In this document: in pieces, positions 43,598-52,783 of the stretch
Numbering within the stretch: the first letter of the stretch is position 1
Layout of the letters: the number at the start of each line of letters is the position of its first letter
Assembly (NCBI RefSeq): GCF_024462775.1
Contig: NZ_JANGCE010000004.1
Coordinates: forward strand, 62,001 to 126,000
Direction: 5' to 3'
Length of the DNA: 64,000 nt
From: Butyricicoccus faecihominis
Lineage (GTDB): Bacteria; Bacillota; Clostridia; Oscillospirales; Butyricicoccaceae
Made by a program: the position numbers and the translations under genes
Notes under the pieces: generated by a model
What the model was told of the DNA's origin: nothing
What the model saw: only the letters and a program-made list of their open reading frames with translations
Databases searched by the model: none

Positions 43598-45060
43598 CCT
43601 ACGTTCTGATCGGACATGAGATGAAGCACGCGGTCGAAGAAATGCTGCTGCACCTGCTACCGGCCGCTGTGCTCACCCGCGCGGAAAAACTGCCGGAAAC
43701 GGGCGACCGCTGTCTCTCCATGCTGCGCGAGCAGGATGGCCGCGCGTATGCCTTGGCGGAAGCCGTGGTGGACGGGCGTTGTCTGCGGTGCGAGCGCGAC
43801 GCGGCCATTGACGGGATGGACGAACTGGCGCGCAAGCGCACGGTGACCGAACTGATCAAAACCACCTTATACGAAGCCATCGCGCCCGGCCTGCCGGAGG
43901 CGCCCGTTTGGGGGAGCCTTACCGGCGTGCGCCCGGCCAAGCTCGCGAGGGGTCTGATCGAACGCGGCAAAAGCCGCGCCGAGACGGCCGAGGCCCTGCG
44001 CGGGCATTTTTTCGTTTCTCAAAAGCGTGTTTCGCTCACGATCCGCGCGGCGGAAACCGCTCTCTTCTTTGGCAATGAGATCGGGCCGGATGATATTTCG
44101 CTCTATGTCGGCATTCCGTTCTGCCCGTCCCGCTGCTATTACTGCTCGTTCGTTTCGGCGGCGACCGCGCAGTCCGGCCACTTGATCGAGCCCTATCTGG
44201 ACGCGCTGTGCCGCGAGATCGAAGAGACCGGCGCTATGGTGCGCGAGGCGGGCAAGCGGGTACAGAGTATTTATATCGGCGGCGGCACGCCGACCACGCT
44301 CACGGCGGAGCAGCTAAAGCGATTGACCGCGCGGCTTGCAGAAGCGTTCGATTTCTCGTTCCTTCGTGAATATACTGTAGAAGCCGGGCGGCCGGATACG
44401 ATCACGCCGGAAAAGCTCGCGGCGCTGAAAACCGCGGGCGTCACCCGTGTGAGCATCAACCCGCAAAGCATGGAGGACGAGGTGCTGCGGCAGATCGGAC
44501 GGCGCCACACGGCAACAGATGTGCTGCGCGCTTATGAAGAGGCGCGTCAGGCAGGGTTCCGAGAGATTAATATGGATCTGATCGCCGGTCTTGCCGGCGA
44601 TACGCCCGAATCCTTCGGTCGGTCTGTTCATACGCTCATCGGACTTGCGCCGGAGAATATTACGGTGCATACGCTGGCCATCAAGCGGGGCGCGGATCTG
44701 TCCGATAAGGCGGCGAACGCCGCCGAGCGGCGTAAGGTGGGGGAAATGCTCGATCTTGCGGAAACGGCGCTTGGCGCGGCGGGATACGGGCCATACTACC
44801 TGTACCGCCAGAAGTTTTCGGCCGGAGGGTTTGAAAACGTAGGCTGGTGCAAGCCGGGAACCGAGTGCTTCTATAATGTTGCGATGATGGAGGAGCTGCA
44901 AACGATCTTGTCTCTGGGCGCGGGCGGCGTATCCAAGCGCGTCGAGCGCGACACAGGCTGGATCGAACGCACGAATAACCCAAAGTATCCGCAGGAGTAT
45001 ATCGGCGCGGCCGGCCGGCTTTCGGCCGGCAAGCGAAAACTGCTGCGGCTCGGCGTCTGA
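43594..45060 (+). CDS. hemZ: Oxygen-independent coproporphyrinogen III dehydrogenase-like protein HemZ
   Basis: A 488-residue radical SAM protein. The cluster motif CPSRCYYCSF lies near residue 178, preceded by a HemZ-type N-terminal domain (LTGVRPAKLARGLIERG). GGGTPTTL and VSINPQSMEDEVLRQIGRRHT follow. It oxidatively decarboxylates coproporphyrinogen or is a related heme chaperone; without other heme genes here its role stays open. Confidence 0.9.
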   Translation: MTYVLIGHEMKHAVEEMLLHLLPAAVLTRAEKLPETGDRCLSMLREQDGRAYALAEAVVDGRCLRCERDAAIDGMDELARKRTVTELIKTTLYEAIAPGLPEAPVWGSLTGVRPAKLARGLIERGKSRAETAEALRGHFFVSQKRVSLTIRAAETALFFGNEIGPDDISLYVGIPFCPSRCYYCSFVSAATAQSGHLIEPYLDALCREIEETGAMVREAGKRVQSIYIGGGTPTTLTAEQLKRLTARLAEAFDFSFLREYTVEAGRPDTITPEKLAALKTAGVTRVSINPQSMEDEVLRQIGRRHTATDVLRAYEEARQAGFREINMDLIAGLAGDTPESFGRSVHTLIGLAPENITVHTLAIKRGADLSDKAANAAERRKVGEMLDLAETALGAAGYGPYYLYRQKFSAGGFENVGWCKPGTECFYNVAMMEELQTILSLGAGGVSKRVERDTGWIERTNNPKYPQEYIGAAGRLSAGKRKLLRLGV

Positions 45061-45081
45061 ATCAGAGAGGAGGCCACTCAA

Positions 45082-46005
45082 ATGGCTGAATTCACCGTCA
45101 ATTATATCAACCACCGCGCGCGGTATGACGCCGCGGATTTTGTCATGGACTGCGAGACCTATTACCGCGAGCGCGTTTCACGCGCGGCGAATGAGATCGC
45201 CAAAAACATTAAGCAAAAGCCGATCGTTTTAATCAACGGCCCGTCCTCCAGCGGCAAAACGACCACCAACGATCGCTTGGGCCGCGCGCTGTTAAAGCTG
45301 GGCATCCACGCGGAGACCATTTCCATGGATGATTATTACCGCACGATCGGCACCTATGAGGTGCCGCGCGATACGGAAAATAATGTGCCCGATCTTGAAT
45401 CGCCGGAGTGCATGAACCTGCCGCTGCTCAGCAAGCATTTGGCGCAGCTGATCGCGGGCGAGGAAATCTCCATTCCCCGGTTTGAGTTCGAGACGCGCAC
45501 CTCGATCCCGAACGACCGCACGCTAAGCCTCGCATCCGACGAGGTCGCGCTGATCGAGGGCATCCATTCGTTTAATCCGGTCATTATGGGCGATCTGGCG
45601 CATGCCGCGACAAGCGTGTATCTCTCAGTGGCGTCCACGGTCGTGCCGCGCGAAGGTCCTAGGCTGGAACCGTATATGCTGCGCTTTCTGCGCCGCGCCA
45701 TGCGGGACAGCCTGTTCCGCTCCTCGCCGGTCGCGGAAACGCTGCACCAATGGAACTCCGTACGGCGCGGCGAAACGCTTTATATCGCCCCCTATCGGGG
45801 TCAGGCCAATCTGACCATCGACACCTTTTTGCCATACGAACTATGCATTTTCATGCAGTATTTGAGCGACGAGCTGAAAAACCGGGAAAACGAACTTGAA
45901 GCGGCTGATCTGTACCCAATCTATAAGGTTTTGGACAGAATCGCGCCGATCGACTATAAAAAAGTTATCCCGGAGGACTCGGTTTTGCATGAATTTATCG
46001 GCTGA
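45082..46005 (+). CDS. Uridine kinase-like nucleoside kinase
   Basis: A 307-residue P-loop kinase. Walker A is INGPSSSGKTTTNDRLG near residue 52; SMDDYYR and IEGIHSFNP match uridine kinase/phosphoribulokinase family members. The N-terminal 40 residues are an extra domain resembling the tail of TGS-linked kinases. GAGGAGG precedes the ATG. The nucleoside is not determined by sequence alone. Confidence 0.85.
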   Translation: MAEFTVNYINHRARYDAADFVMDCETYYRERVSRAANEIAKNIKQKPIVLINGPSSSGKTTTNDRLGRALLKLGIHAETISMDDYYRTIGTYEVPRDTENNVPDLESPECMNLPLLSKHLAQLIAGEEISIPRFEFETRTSIPNDRTLSLASDEVALIEGIHSFNPVIMGDLAHAATSVYLSVASTVVPREGPRLEPYMLRFLRRAMRDSLFRSSPVAETLHQWNSVRRGETLYIAPYRGQANLTIDTFLPYELCIFMQYLSDELKNRENELEAADLYPIYKVLDRIAPIDYKKVIPEDSVLHEFIG

Positions 46006-46230
46006 AAAATGAGCAAAACCGCATTATATCTTGCTTTTTGGATATCGTAGGTTTATAATAATGTCTACTGAATAAACCGTAAAGTGGTTTATTTGTGCGG
46101 AATAATGCCGCACAATCACTTAAAATGACGATTTTTTAACATTTTAAATGATCGATACCCGGCTTTCAACACATCAGAAAAACGCCAATATACCGGGCGG
46201 CCCGCCGCCCGCCGGAAGGAGAGGATCGCA

Positions 46231-46623
46231 ATGGATGCGAAAGTGCAGACGCTGCTGGACAAAATCAGGGTAGTTGCCACGAGGACGGGGCAGGCTGCCG
46301 GCCGCGCGGCGGACGTCGCCGGTAAAAAAGCCGGCGAGCTGGCTTCGGCAACGAGGATCAACCTGCAAATTTTCGATTTGAATACCGAATGCGAGGTCCT
46401 CTACAAGGAGATTGGCCGGATGGTGTACGATGTGCACCGCGGGATCGAGGCCGCGAGCGAAGAAATGGACGAACGCATCGACCGGCTGGATGAAAAGCAG
46501 GCCAAGGTCGCGGCGCTCCGTGAGGAACTGGCCGGCATGCGGTCGTTTGTGACCTGCCCCGGCTGCGGCAAGCAATGCAGCCGGGAGGATTCCTTTTGTC
46601 CCGGTTGTGGTAAGGCGCTTTAA
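46231..46623 (+). CDS. Zinc-ribbon protein with coiled coil
   Basis: A 130-residue protein. Residues 55-105 are probably coiled coil (IEAASEEMDERIDRLDEKQAKVAALREELAG), and the C-terminus is a double-knuckle zinc ribbon (CPGCGKQC, CPGCGKAL). Function unknown. Upstream 46006-46230 has two hairpins (ATAAACC/GGTTTAT and TGTGCGG/CCGCACA) and no gene. Confidence 0.75.
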   Translation: MDAKVQTLLDKIRVVATRTGQAAGRAADVAGKKAGELASATRINLQIFDLNTECEVLYKEIGRMVYDVHRGIEAASEEMDERIDRLDEKQAKVAALREELAGMRSFVTCPGCGKQCSREDSFCPGCGKAL

Positions 46624-46691
46624 TAGCGCATATTCCGTCACGCCCGGCATACGGTTAAAGAAAAAGAATTTGCATAAAGGGCGTGTATCGT

Positions 46692-48320
46692 TTGCAGCGT
46701 AAAAAACAGAACTTTATCGAAGGCGCGGCGATTCTGGTCGTTGCAAGCCTGATCGTCAAGGTGATCGGCGCGGTTTTCCAGATCCCGCTCGTCAATCTGA
46801 TCGGCGGCAAGGATAATCCGGCGTTTGGCCTGTTCACGGCAGCCTACCGCATTTATATGACCATGCTGGTCATATCCACGGTCGGCCTGCCCGCGGCGCT
46901 TTCCAAAATGGTGGCCGAAGCCACCGCGGGCGGCCGCGAACACGAGGTGCGCCGCATTGTCAAGGTGGCGGCGGTCATCTTTATTCCGTTCGGCGCGGTC
47001 TGTTCGGTGGCGCTTTACGCGGGCGCGGGCGTCTTTTCCGACCTGATCAAATCCGCGGACGCGCGCTTTGCCGTTATGGCGATCGCGCCCAGTGTTTTGA
47101 TGGTGTGCATCCTATCCGTGTTCCGCGGCTACTATCAGGGACGCGCCAATATGGTGCCTACCGCTGTTTCGCAGGTCATCGAGGCGCTCGGCAAAATGTT
47201 CGTCGGCCTTGGGCTGACCTATTATGCGGTCGGACAGGGATACGATGCGCCGCATGTCGCGGCGATGGCGGTTTTGGGCGTCACGATCGGCGAGGTCGCC
47301 GCGGCGTTCTATATGGTGGTCCGGGCGGCGCTGACCAGAAAAAAAGCCTCTGTCCTAAGCCACGGCCTGAACAACGCCGTGCGTCCGTTCAGCCAGCTTT
47401 GCGGGCAGCTCTTGTCGCTGTCCATTCCCATTACCATCACCTCGGCCGTGATGAGCCTGACCGACTTGATCGATATGGCGCTCATCTCCGCGCGGCTGCA
47501 GTCGCCCGCGATCGCGATGACCTCGGATCAGGCGATGGCGATCTACGGCGTGTACACGGGGTATGCGGTCAACTTTTTTAATTTGCCGCAAACGCTGATC
47601 ACCGCGATCTCGGTGAGCGTGCTGCCCGTGATCGCGGGCGCGCGCGCGATGCAGAATTTTACCAAGGTATCCAAGACCATGTCCACCGCATTTCGGCTGA
47701 CGCTGCTGATTACCCTGCCTGCCGGCGCGGGTTTTCTGCTGTTCGGTCAGCAGATCGTGCGGTTGGTTTATTCCAAGGACACCGTGCTGGGCGGTCAGCT
47801 GCTGCAGATCCTCGGCTTTGCCGTGCCGGCCGTCGCGCTGGTGGCCATCACCAACGCGATCCTGCAGGCGTTTGGCCGGGTCGATCTGCCGCTGATCTCC
47901 ATGTTTATCGGCGCGCTGATCAAAATTTGCGGTGATTATGTGATGGTAGCCGACCCGCGGCTGCAGATCGCGGGCGCGCCTGTCAGCACCACGCTGTGCT
48001 ATTGGGTGATCGCGCTGATCAATCTGGTGCAGATCGGCCGCCTGTCGCACGGCCTGCCGCCATTCGGCAGAACGGTCGTGCGGCCAATAGCCGCGACAAT
48101 CGGCATGGGCGCGTCAAGCATGATCTGCTTCACGCTGTTGTCGCGTGCGCTGGCCGCCGCGCCGGGGTCGGTTGTCGACAAGCTGGTCACGCTCGTTTCC
48201 ATTATGGTTGCCGTGTTGGTATACGGCGTGCTGCTGCTGCTTTTGCACGCGGTCGAGCGCGAGGACGTGCTGCTTTTGCCAAAGGGCGAAAAAATAGCAA
48301 ATTTGCTGCGCCTGAAATAG
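46692..48320 (+). CDS. Polysaccharide/lipid flippase of the SpoVB/YabM group
   Basis: About 542 residues with roughly fourteen membrane segments, the MurJ/SpoVB-type MOP fold. GGKDNPAFGLFTAAYRIYMTMLVISTVGLPAALSKMVAE and VLSVFRGYYQGRANMVPTA-type segments are typical. It corresponds by position to B. subtilis yabM, upstream of mazG. The TTG at 46692 is preferred (AAAGGG 10 nt upstream); GTG 46683 is too close to that site. Substrate probably a lipid-linked precursor for wall or spore coat. Confidence 0.85.
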   Translation: MQRKKQNFIEGAAILVVASLIVKVIGAVFQIPLVNLIGGKDNPAFGLFTAAYRIYMTMLVISTVGLPAALSKMVAEATAGGREHEVRRIVKVAAVIFIPFGAVCSVALYAGAGVFSDLIKSADARFAVMAIAPSVLMVCILSVFRGYYQGRANMVPTAVSQVIEALGKMFVGLGLTYYAVGQGYDAPHVAAMAVLGVTIGEVAAAFYMVVRAALTRKKASVLSHGLNNAVRPFSQLCGQLLSLSIPITITSAVMSLTDLIDMALISARLQSPAIAMTSDQAMAIYGVYTGYAVNFFNLPQTLITAISVSVLPVIAGARAMQNFTKVSKTMSTAFRLTLLITLPAGAGFLLFGQQIVRLVYSKDTVLGGQLLQILGFAVPAVALVAITNAILQAFGRVDLPLISMFIGALIKICGDYVMVADPRLQIAGAPVSTTLCYWVIALINLVQIGRLSHGLPPFGRTVVRPIAATIGMGASSMICFTLLSRALAAAPGSVVDKLVTLVSIMVAVLVYGVLLLLLHAVEREDVLLLPKGEKIANLLRLK

Positions 48321-48345
48321 GCGCGAACAAGAAAGAGAAAAAAGT

Positions 48346-49137
48346 ATGGTAGATTTTAAGCAAAAAGAGCAATATACATTTGAAGACCTGCTTCGTATTA
48401 TCGAGATTCTGCGCGCGCCGGACGGCTGCATGTGGGACCGGGAGCAGGATCACCACAGCATCCGCCGCAACTTTATCGAGGAGACGTACGAGGTGTGCGA
48501 GGCTATTGATGAAGAGGACGCCGAGCATCTCAAAGAAGAACTGGGCGACGTGCTGTTGCAGGTAGTGTTCCATACCGAAATGGAGCGGGAAAAGGGTGTT
48601 TTCGATATCGGCGACGTGGCGGACGGCGTGTGCAAGAAGCTGATTTACCGCCATCCCCACATTTTTGCCGACACCGTGGTCGCCTCCTCGGCTGAGATAC
48701 TAAACAACTGGGACGATCTCAAGCGCAAGGAAAAAAAGCAGGAGACCGTGACCGACGCGCTTTCCAGCGTGGCGCGCAGCCTGCCTGCGCTGATCCGCGC
48801 TGAAAAGGTACAGAAAAAAGCTTCTAAGGCCGGTTTTGACTGGAAGGATGTTTCCGGCGCGGCCGATAAGGTGACCGAGGAGCTGCGCGAGGTGAACGAC
48901 GCGTTTGCCGGCAGCGGCGATGTGGAAGAGGAGATCGGCGACCTGCTGTTCGCGGCGGTCAATGTGGCGCGGTTTGCAAAGGTAGACCCGGAACGCGCGC
49001 TGGAAAAGGCGACGGATAAGTTTGTCGCCCGGTTTGCCCGAGTGGAGCAGACCGCGTTTGATCAGGACAAGGTGCTGTCTGATTTGTCGGAGGACGAGCT
49101 GGACACGCTTTGGAATAAATCGAAAGAAAAGGTATAA
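48346..49137 (+). CDS. mazG: Nucleoside triphosphate pyrophosphohydrolase MazG
   Basis: A 263-residue enzyme hydrolysing NTPs and dNTPs to monophosphates, cleaning damaged nucleotides. Two MazG domains carry EExYE (EETYEVCEAIDEED, EELGDVLLQVVFH) and the second set EELREVNDAF and EEEIGDLLFAAVN. It corresponds to B. subtilis yabN without the methyltransferase fusion. Confidence 0.93.
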   Translation: MVDFKQKEQYTFEDLLRIIEILRAPDGCMWDREQDHHSIRRNFIEETYEVCEAIDEEDAEHLKEELGDVLLQVVFHTEMEREKGVFDIGDVADGVCKKLIYRHPHIFADTVVASSAEILNNWDDLKRKEKKQETVTDALSSVARSLPALIRAEKVQKKASKAGFDWKDVSGAADKVTEELREVNDAFAGSGDVEEEIGDLLFAAVNVARFAKVDPERALEKATDKFVARFARVEQTAFDQDKVLSDLSEDELDTLWNKSKEKV

Positions 49138-49150
49138 CGGAGGTAACAAA

Positions 49151-49429
49151 ATGAAAAAAAGCGATTTCGTGACGATGGTAGCGGAGCAGGCCGAGCTTTC
49201 TAAGAAGGATACTGAAAAGGTGATAGACGTTGTGTTTGCCGCGCTGGGCGACGTACTGGCGCAGAACGACAAGCTGCAGATCAGCGGCTTCGGCACATTT
49301 GAAACCAAGGAGCGCGCCGCGCGCACGGGCCATAATCCCCGCACCGGCGAAGCCATTGAGATTGCCGCTGCTACCATGCCCGTATTCAAGCCCGGCAAGG
49401 CTCTGAAGGACAAGCTGAACGAACAGTGA
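49151..49429 (+). CDS. hup: HU family DNA-binding protein
   Basis: A 92-residue histone-like protein. MKKSDFVTMVAEQAELSKKDTEKVID and GFGTFETKERAARTGHNPRTGEAIEI are classic HU, with the DNA-clasping beta arm. ACGGAGG precedes the ATG. It sits between mazG and rqcP and shares a 4-nt overlap with rqcP. Confidence 0.95.
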   Translation: MKKSDFVTMVAEQAELSKKDTEKVIDVVFAALGDVLAQNDKLQISGFGTFETKERAARTGHNPRTGEAIEIAAATMPVFKPGKALKDKLNEQ

Positions 49430-49668
49430 GACTGGATAAATACCTAAAGGTATCCCGTCTGATCAAACGGCGCACGGTCGCGAACGACGCCTGCGACGCC
49501 GCGCGCATCACGGTGAACGATAAGCCGGCCAAAGCCTCCTATCAGGTAAAAGTGGGCGATATCATCGAGATCGCTTTCGGCCAGCGTACGCTGAAGGTAG
49601 AGGTGCTCGATATTGCCGAGCACGCCCTTAAGGCGGACGCCGCCGCGCTTTACCGCGAGCTTTTGTAA
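49426..49668 (+). CDS. rqcP: S4-domain RNA-binding protein RqcP (YabO)
   Basis: An 80-residue S4 protein (MRLDKYLKVSRLIKRRTVANDACDAARITVNDKPAKASYQVKVGD) that binds 50S subunits in ribosome-associated quality control. The GTG start overlaps the hup stop. Position and length match yabO/rqcP. Confidence 0.9.
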   Translation: MRLDKYLKVSRLIKRRTVANDACDAARITVNDKPAKASYQVKVGDIIEIAFGQRTLKVEVLDIAEHALKADAAALYRELL

Positions 49669-49721
49669 TCATACCATCCCTCGGTAAAAACATGCCGTGT
49701 TTTTACCGGAAATTCGTATAA

Positions 49722-49770
49722 AGCATCCCGCCCTCACGTATGATGATGAGCGGGATGTTTTATTTTTGTT
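49722..49770 (+). terminator. Terminator after rqcP
   Basis: CATCCCGC pairs with GCGGGATG across a long loop, followed by TTTTATTTTT. A second hairpin CGGTAAAAAC/GTTTTTACCG precedes it. Confidence 0.7.
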
Positions 49771-49788
49771 TGCTGGGAGGGCGGTACC

Positions 49789-50073
49789 ATGGCAGCCGAG
49801 GAACGCGGTCGGGAAATGCCGCACACAATTATTCTGGAGGGAAGACAGAAACTCTCCGTTTCGGGTGTGACGGATGTGCAGAGCTTTGATGAGGAACAGA
49901 TATTATTGGAGACCGTGCGCGGCATGCTCGCCGTGCGCGGCGAGGGGCTGCATGTGGAGCGTTTGCAGCTGGAGGCGGGCGAGCTGATCGTTTTAGGGGA
50001 AATCGGCTCGATCGAATACGATGACAGCGTCCAGCCGCGCGGCGGCATGCTGTCGCGCCTGTTCGGCAGGTGA
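49789..50073 (+). CDS. yabP: Sporulation protein YabP
   Basis: A 94-residue YabP/YqfC family protein (HTIILEGRQKLSVSGVTDVQSFDEEQILLETVRGMLAVRGEGLHVERLQLEAGELIVLGEI). It is needed for spore cortex or coat assembly in Bacillus. GGGAGG lies before the ATG. With yabQ it implies that the organism can sporulate. Confidence 0.93.
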   Translation: MAAEERGREMPHTIILEGRQKLSVSGVTDVQSFDEEQILLETVRGMLAVRGEGLHVERLQLEAGELIVLGEIGSIEYDDSVQPRGGMLSRLFGR

Positions 50074-50080
50074 GGCCGCT

Positions 50081-50536
50081 ATGTTTTTTCCGATGGAAGC
50101 GCAGGGACTGATCCTGATACAGAGCATTCTTTTGGGCGCGGGCATCGGTGTGTTTTACGATGTGCTGCGCGCGCTGCGGCGGCAGTGCCGCGCCGGACGG
50201 GGGCTCACGGCGCTGCTGGACGCCGTGTTCTGGGCGGGCGTGCTCTTTGCCATGTTTGAATACGGCATCACGCTGGCCGCGGGGCAGGGGCGGTATTTTG
50301 TGCTCGCGGGCGCGGGCATTGGCGCGGGAATCTATTTTTCGCTGATCAGCGGTCCGGTGTTAGCACTTTTACACTTGTTCTTTTCATCGTTTGCATTTGT
50401 AAGGGACAGGGCCGTGCAGGCGGCGCGCCTTGTAAAAGGACTTGCCGAACGGTTTGGTCTTTCCAAAAAAATAAAGGAATGCGCAAAAAAGTTTAACAAA
50501 ACCCCTTCCATTTTTCGTGGAAAGGGTTTAAAATAA
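50081..50536 (+). CDS. yabQ: Spore cortex protein YabQ
   Basis: A 151-residue membrane protein with an N-terminal segment IQSILLGAGIGVFYDVLRALRR and several hydrophobic stretches, as in the YabQ family of forespore outer-membrane proteins. It starts 7 nt after yabP. Confidence 0.9.
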   Translation: MFFPMEAQGLILIQSILLGAGIGVFYDVLRALRRQCRAGRGLTALLDAVFWAGVLFAMFEYGITLAAGQGRYFVLAGAGIGAGIYFSLISGPVLALLHLFFSSFAFVRDRAVQAARLVKGLAERFGLSKKIKECAKKFNKTPSIFRGKGLK

Positions 50537-50585
50537 AACTCGTATCAGTCAAGCAGTGCACAGAAAAGAGGAAAGGCGGCGCGAA

Positions 50586-50867
50586 ATGACAAAACGGCAG
50601 ATCCCTATGTTGGTCAAAATCGCGGCGCTCATTTTCCTGCTTTATGCAGCGGTCAAGATCGTTGGTCTGCAATCGCAGATTGCTGAAAAAAAAGATCAGC
50701 TGAACTCTCTGAACATGCGCGTGGAGGAATACGAGGCTTCCAACGAAGCGATGAAGGAAGACCTTAAAAGCGGCATTTCAGACGAGGATATCAGTGAGAT
50801 CGCCCGCACGGAGCTTGGCTATGCGGAACCCGGCGAGCGTGTCTTTGTAGACACATCAAGCAGATAA
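50586..50867 (+). CDS. divIC: Septum formation initiator DivIC/FtsB-like
   Basis: A 93-residue single-pass membrane protein. It has a short cytosolic N-terminus, one membrane helix (VKIAALIFLLYAAVKIV), a coiled coil (LQSQIAEKKDQLNSLNMRVEEYE) and a C-terminal IARTELGYAEPGERVFVD. It acts with FtsL/DivIB in division. Confidence 0.9.
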   Translation: MTKRQIPMLVKIAALIFLLYAAVKIVGLQSQIAEKKDQLNSLNMRVEEYEASNEAMKEDLKSGISDEDISEIARTELGYAEPGERVFVDTSSR

Positions 50868-50903
50868 GCCGGGCAAATTGTTAACGGAGGCAAAAAAATT
50901 TAT

Positions 50904-51353
50904 ATGGATTTGGCAGTGGGATCGATCGTAGACGGCAAAGTAACGGGAATTACCAAGTTCGGCGCGTTTGTCGCCCTGCCCGAAGGGAAATCGGGCATGG
51001 TGCACATTTCTGAGGTCGCGTCTAGTTTCGTCAACGATATCAAGGATTTTTTGCAGGAAGGCCAGCAGGTTCAGGTCAAGATCATTGGCATCGACCAAGC
51101 GGGCCGCATCAATCTGTCCATTAAAAAGGCGCAGGCACAGCAGAACCCTCAACCGGGCGCGGGCAATTTTGCGCCCCGGCAGCCGCGTTTTCAGCGCGCT
51201 GCGGCGCCGCGCGGCCGCGCGGCCGCACCAAAGGATCCCGCGAGCATGACCTTTGAAGATAAGCTCAAAGCGTTTATGACCGACAGCGAAACCCGTCAGG
51301 CCGATGTGCGCCACGCGACCGACCGCAAGAACGGTTCGCGCCGCCGGAAGTAA
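50904..51353 (+). CDS. yabR: S1 RNA-binding domain protein YabR
   Basis: A 149-residue protein. The S1 domain (LAVGSIVDGKVTGITKFGAFVALPEGKSGMVHISEVASSFVNDI) is followed by a basic Ala/Pro/Arg-rich tail. The position after divIC matches yabR. An RNA or ribosome function is inferred. Confidence 0.88.
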   Translation: MDLAVGSIVDGKVTGITKFGAFVALPEGKSGMVHISEVASSFVNDIKDFLQEGQQVQVKIIGIDQAGRINLSIKKAQAQQNPQPGAGNFAPRQPRFQRAAAPRGRAAAPKDPASMTFEDKLKAFMTDSETRQADVRHATDRKNGSRRRK

Positions 51354-51392
51354 AGGCCGGGCGTTTTGGCCGATCGCGCTTATTTACCGCAT

Positions 51393-51428
51393 GACAAAAA
51401 CCGGGGGAAGCCTCGGTTTTCGTTTTAT
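51393..51428 (+). terminator. Terminator of the yabR transcript
   Basis: AAAACCGGGG pairs with CCTCGGTTTT (one mismatch), followed by CGTTTTATCC. A second hairpin around 51449-51480 follows. Confidence 0.7.
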
Positions 51429-51598
51429 CCTCATGTAATAAAAAAAGGGGCGCTCAGCCGCAAATGCGGCCGAACGCCAAAAAATAGGATTGTGGGGATA
51501 AAGATATGAACGGTGCATGGCAGCATTCCTGCCACCGTCATTAATATACCATGAATTACAAATAATGTCAACTATATTTTTCAAAAAAGAGGAATCGC

Positions 51599-52783
51599 AT
51601 GAAAAAAACGCTGATTAAAAATGTGCATGTACTGACTGTGAACCAAACGGACGAGCAGTTTTTCGGCTTCGCCGCGTTTGCGGACGGCAAAATAGAAACG
51701 CTGGGTCCAGCGGAAAAAACACCGGCGGAAAAGGAATTTGACGAAGTGATAGACGGGCGGGAGGGCTATCTGCTGCCCGGCATGATCGACGTGCATTCCC
51801 ATTTGGGCCTTTACGAGGACAGCCTTGGCTTTGAAGGCGCGGACGGGAACGAGGATACCGATCCCGTTACGCCGCACCTGCGCGCCATCGACGGCGTCAA
51901 TCCGATGGATCGGTCGTTTCGCGAAACGATCGAGGCGGGCGTGACCACGGTGGCGGTCAGCCCGGGCAGCGCCAACCCGATCGGCGGACAGATTGCCGCG
52001 ATCAAGACCGCCGGCCGCCGGCTGGACGATATGGTGCTGCGCGCGCCGCTTGCGATCAAGTTCGCGCTGGGCGAAAACCCCAAATCGGTTTATCATGAGA
52101 AGGACGAAACGCCGGTTACCCGCATGGCGACCGCTGCGCTGATCCGTGAGCAGCTTTATAAAGCGCGCGAATATCTGGCCCGCAAGGATCGCGCCGAGGG
52201 CGATCCGGATGAGGACGCGCCCGATTTCGACATCAAGCTCGAAGCGCTGGTGCCTTTGCTGCGCGGCGAGATCGATGCGCATTTCCACGCGCATCGGGCG
52301 GATGACATCTTTACCGCGCTGCGTATTGCGCGGGAATTCGGGCTAAAGCCCGTGATCGTGCACGGCACGGAGGCCCACCTTGTCGCCGACCTGCTGGCGG
52401 GGGAAAACGTGCCTGTGATCAGCGGCCCCTATCTGACCGACCGCTCCAAACCCGAGTTGCGGGCGCTGACCGAGCGCTCGCCTCTGCTGCTGCATCAGGC
52501 GGGCATCGAGACCGCGATCACGGTAGATCACCCGGAGCTGCCGCTGCGGCTGCTGCCGATGGCGGCGCAGATCGCGGTAAAGGCGGGGCTTTCGGCAGAC
52601 GCGGCGTTGCGCGCGGTCACGGCGGCGCCCGCGCTTATCGCGGGGCTGGGGGCGCGTATCGGCTCGCTCGCGCCCGGTATGGACGCGGACGCGGTGCTGA
52701 TGGACGGACACCCCATGCGCTTTGAATCGCGTGTAAGCGTCGTCTGGATCGACGGCGCACAGCAATACAGGAGGGACGAATGA
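51599..52783 (+). CDS. Amidohydrolase, imidazolonepropionase-like
   Basis: A 394-residue metal-dependent hydrolase with the TIM-barrel motif MIDVHSHLGL near residue 63 and DAHFHAHRADDIFTALRIAREF, HGTEAHLV and SLAPGMDADAVLMDGHPM later. Family members hydrolyse cyclic amides or dipeptides. It overlaps the fumarase gene by 4 nt, suggesting a shared catabolic role, but the substrate is not evident. Confidence 0.85.
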   Translation: MKKTLIKNVHVLTVNQTDEQFFGFAAFADGKIETLGPAEKTPAEKEFDEVIDGREGYLLPGMIDVHSHLGLYEDSLGFEGADGNEDTDPVTPHLRAIDGVNPMDRSFRETIEAGVTTVAVSPGSANPIGGQIAAIKTAGRRLDDMVLRAPLAIKFALGENPKSVYHEKDETPVTRMATAALIREQLYKAREYLARKDRAEGDPDEDAPDFDIKLEALVPLLRGEIDAHFHAHRADDIFTALRIAREFGLKPVIVHGTEAHLVADLLAGENVPVISGPYLTDRSKPELRALTERSPLLLHQAGIETAITVDHPELPLRLLPMAAQIAVKAGLSADAALRAVTAAPALIAGLGARIGSLAPGMDADAVLMDGHPMRFESRVSVVWIDGAQQYRRDE

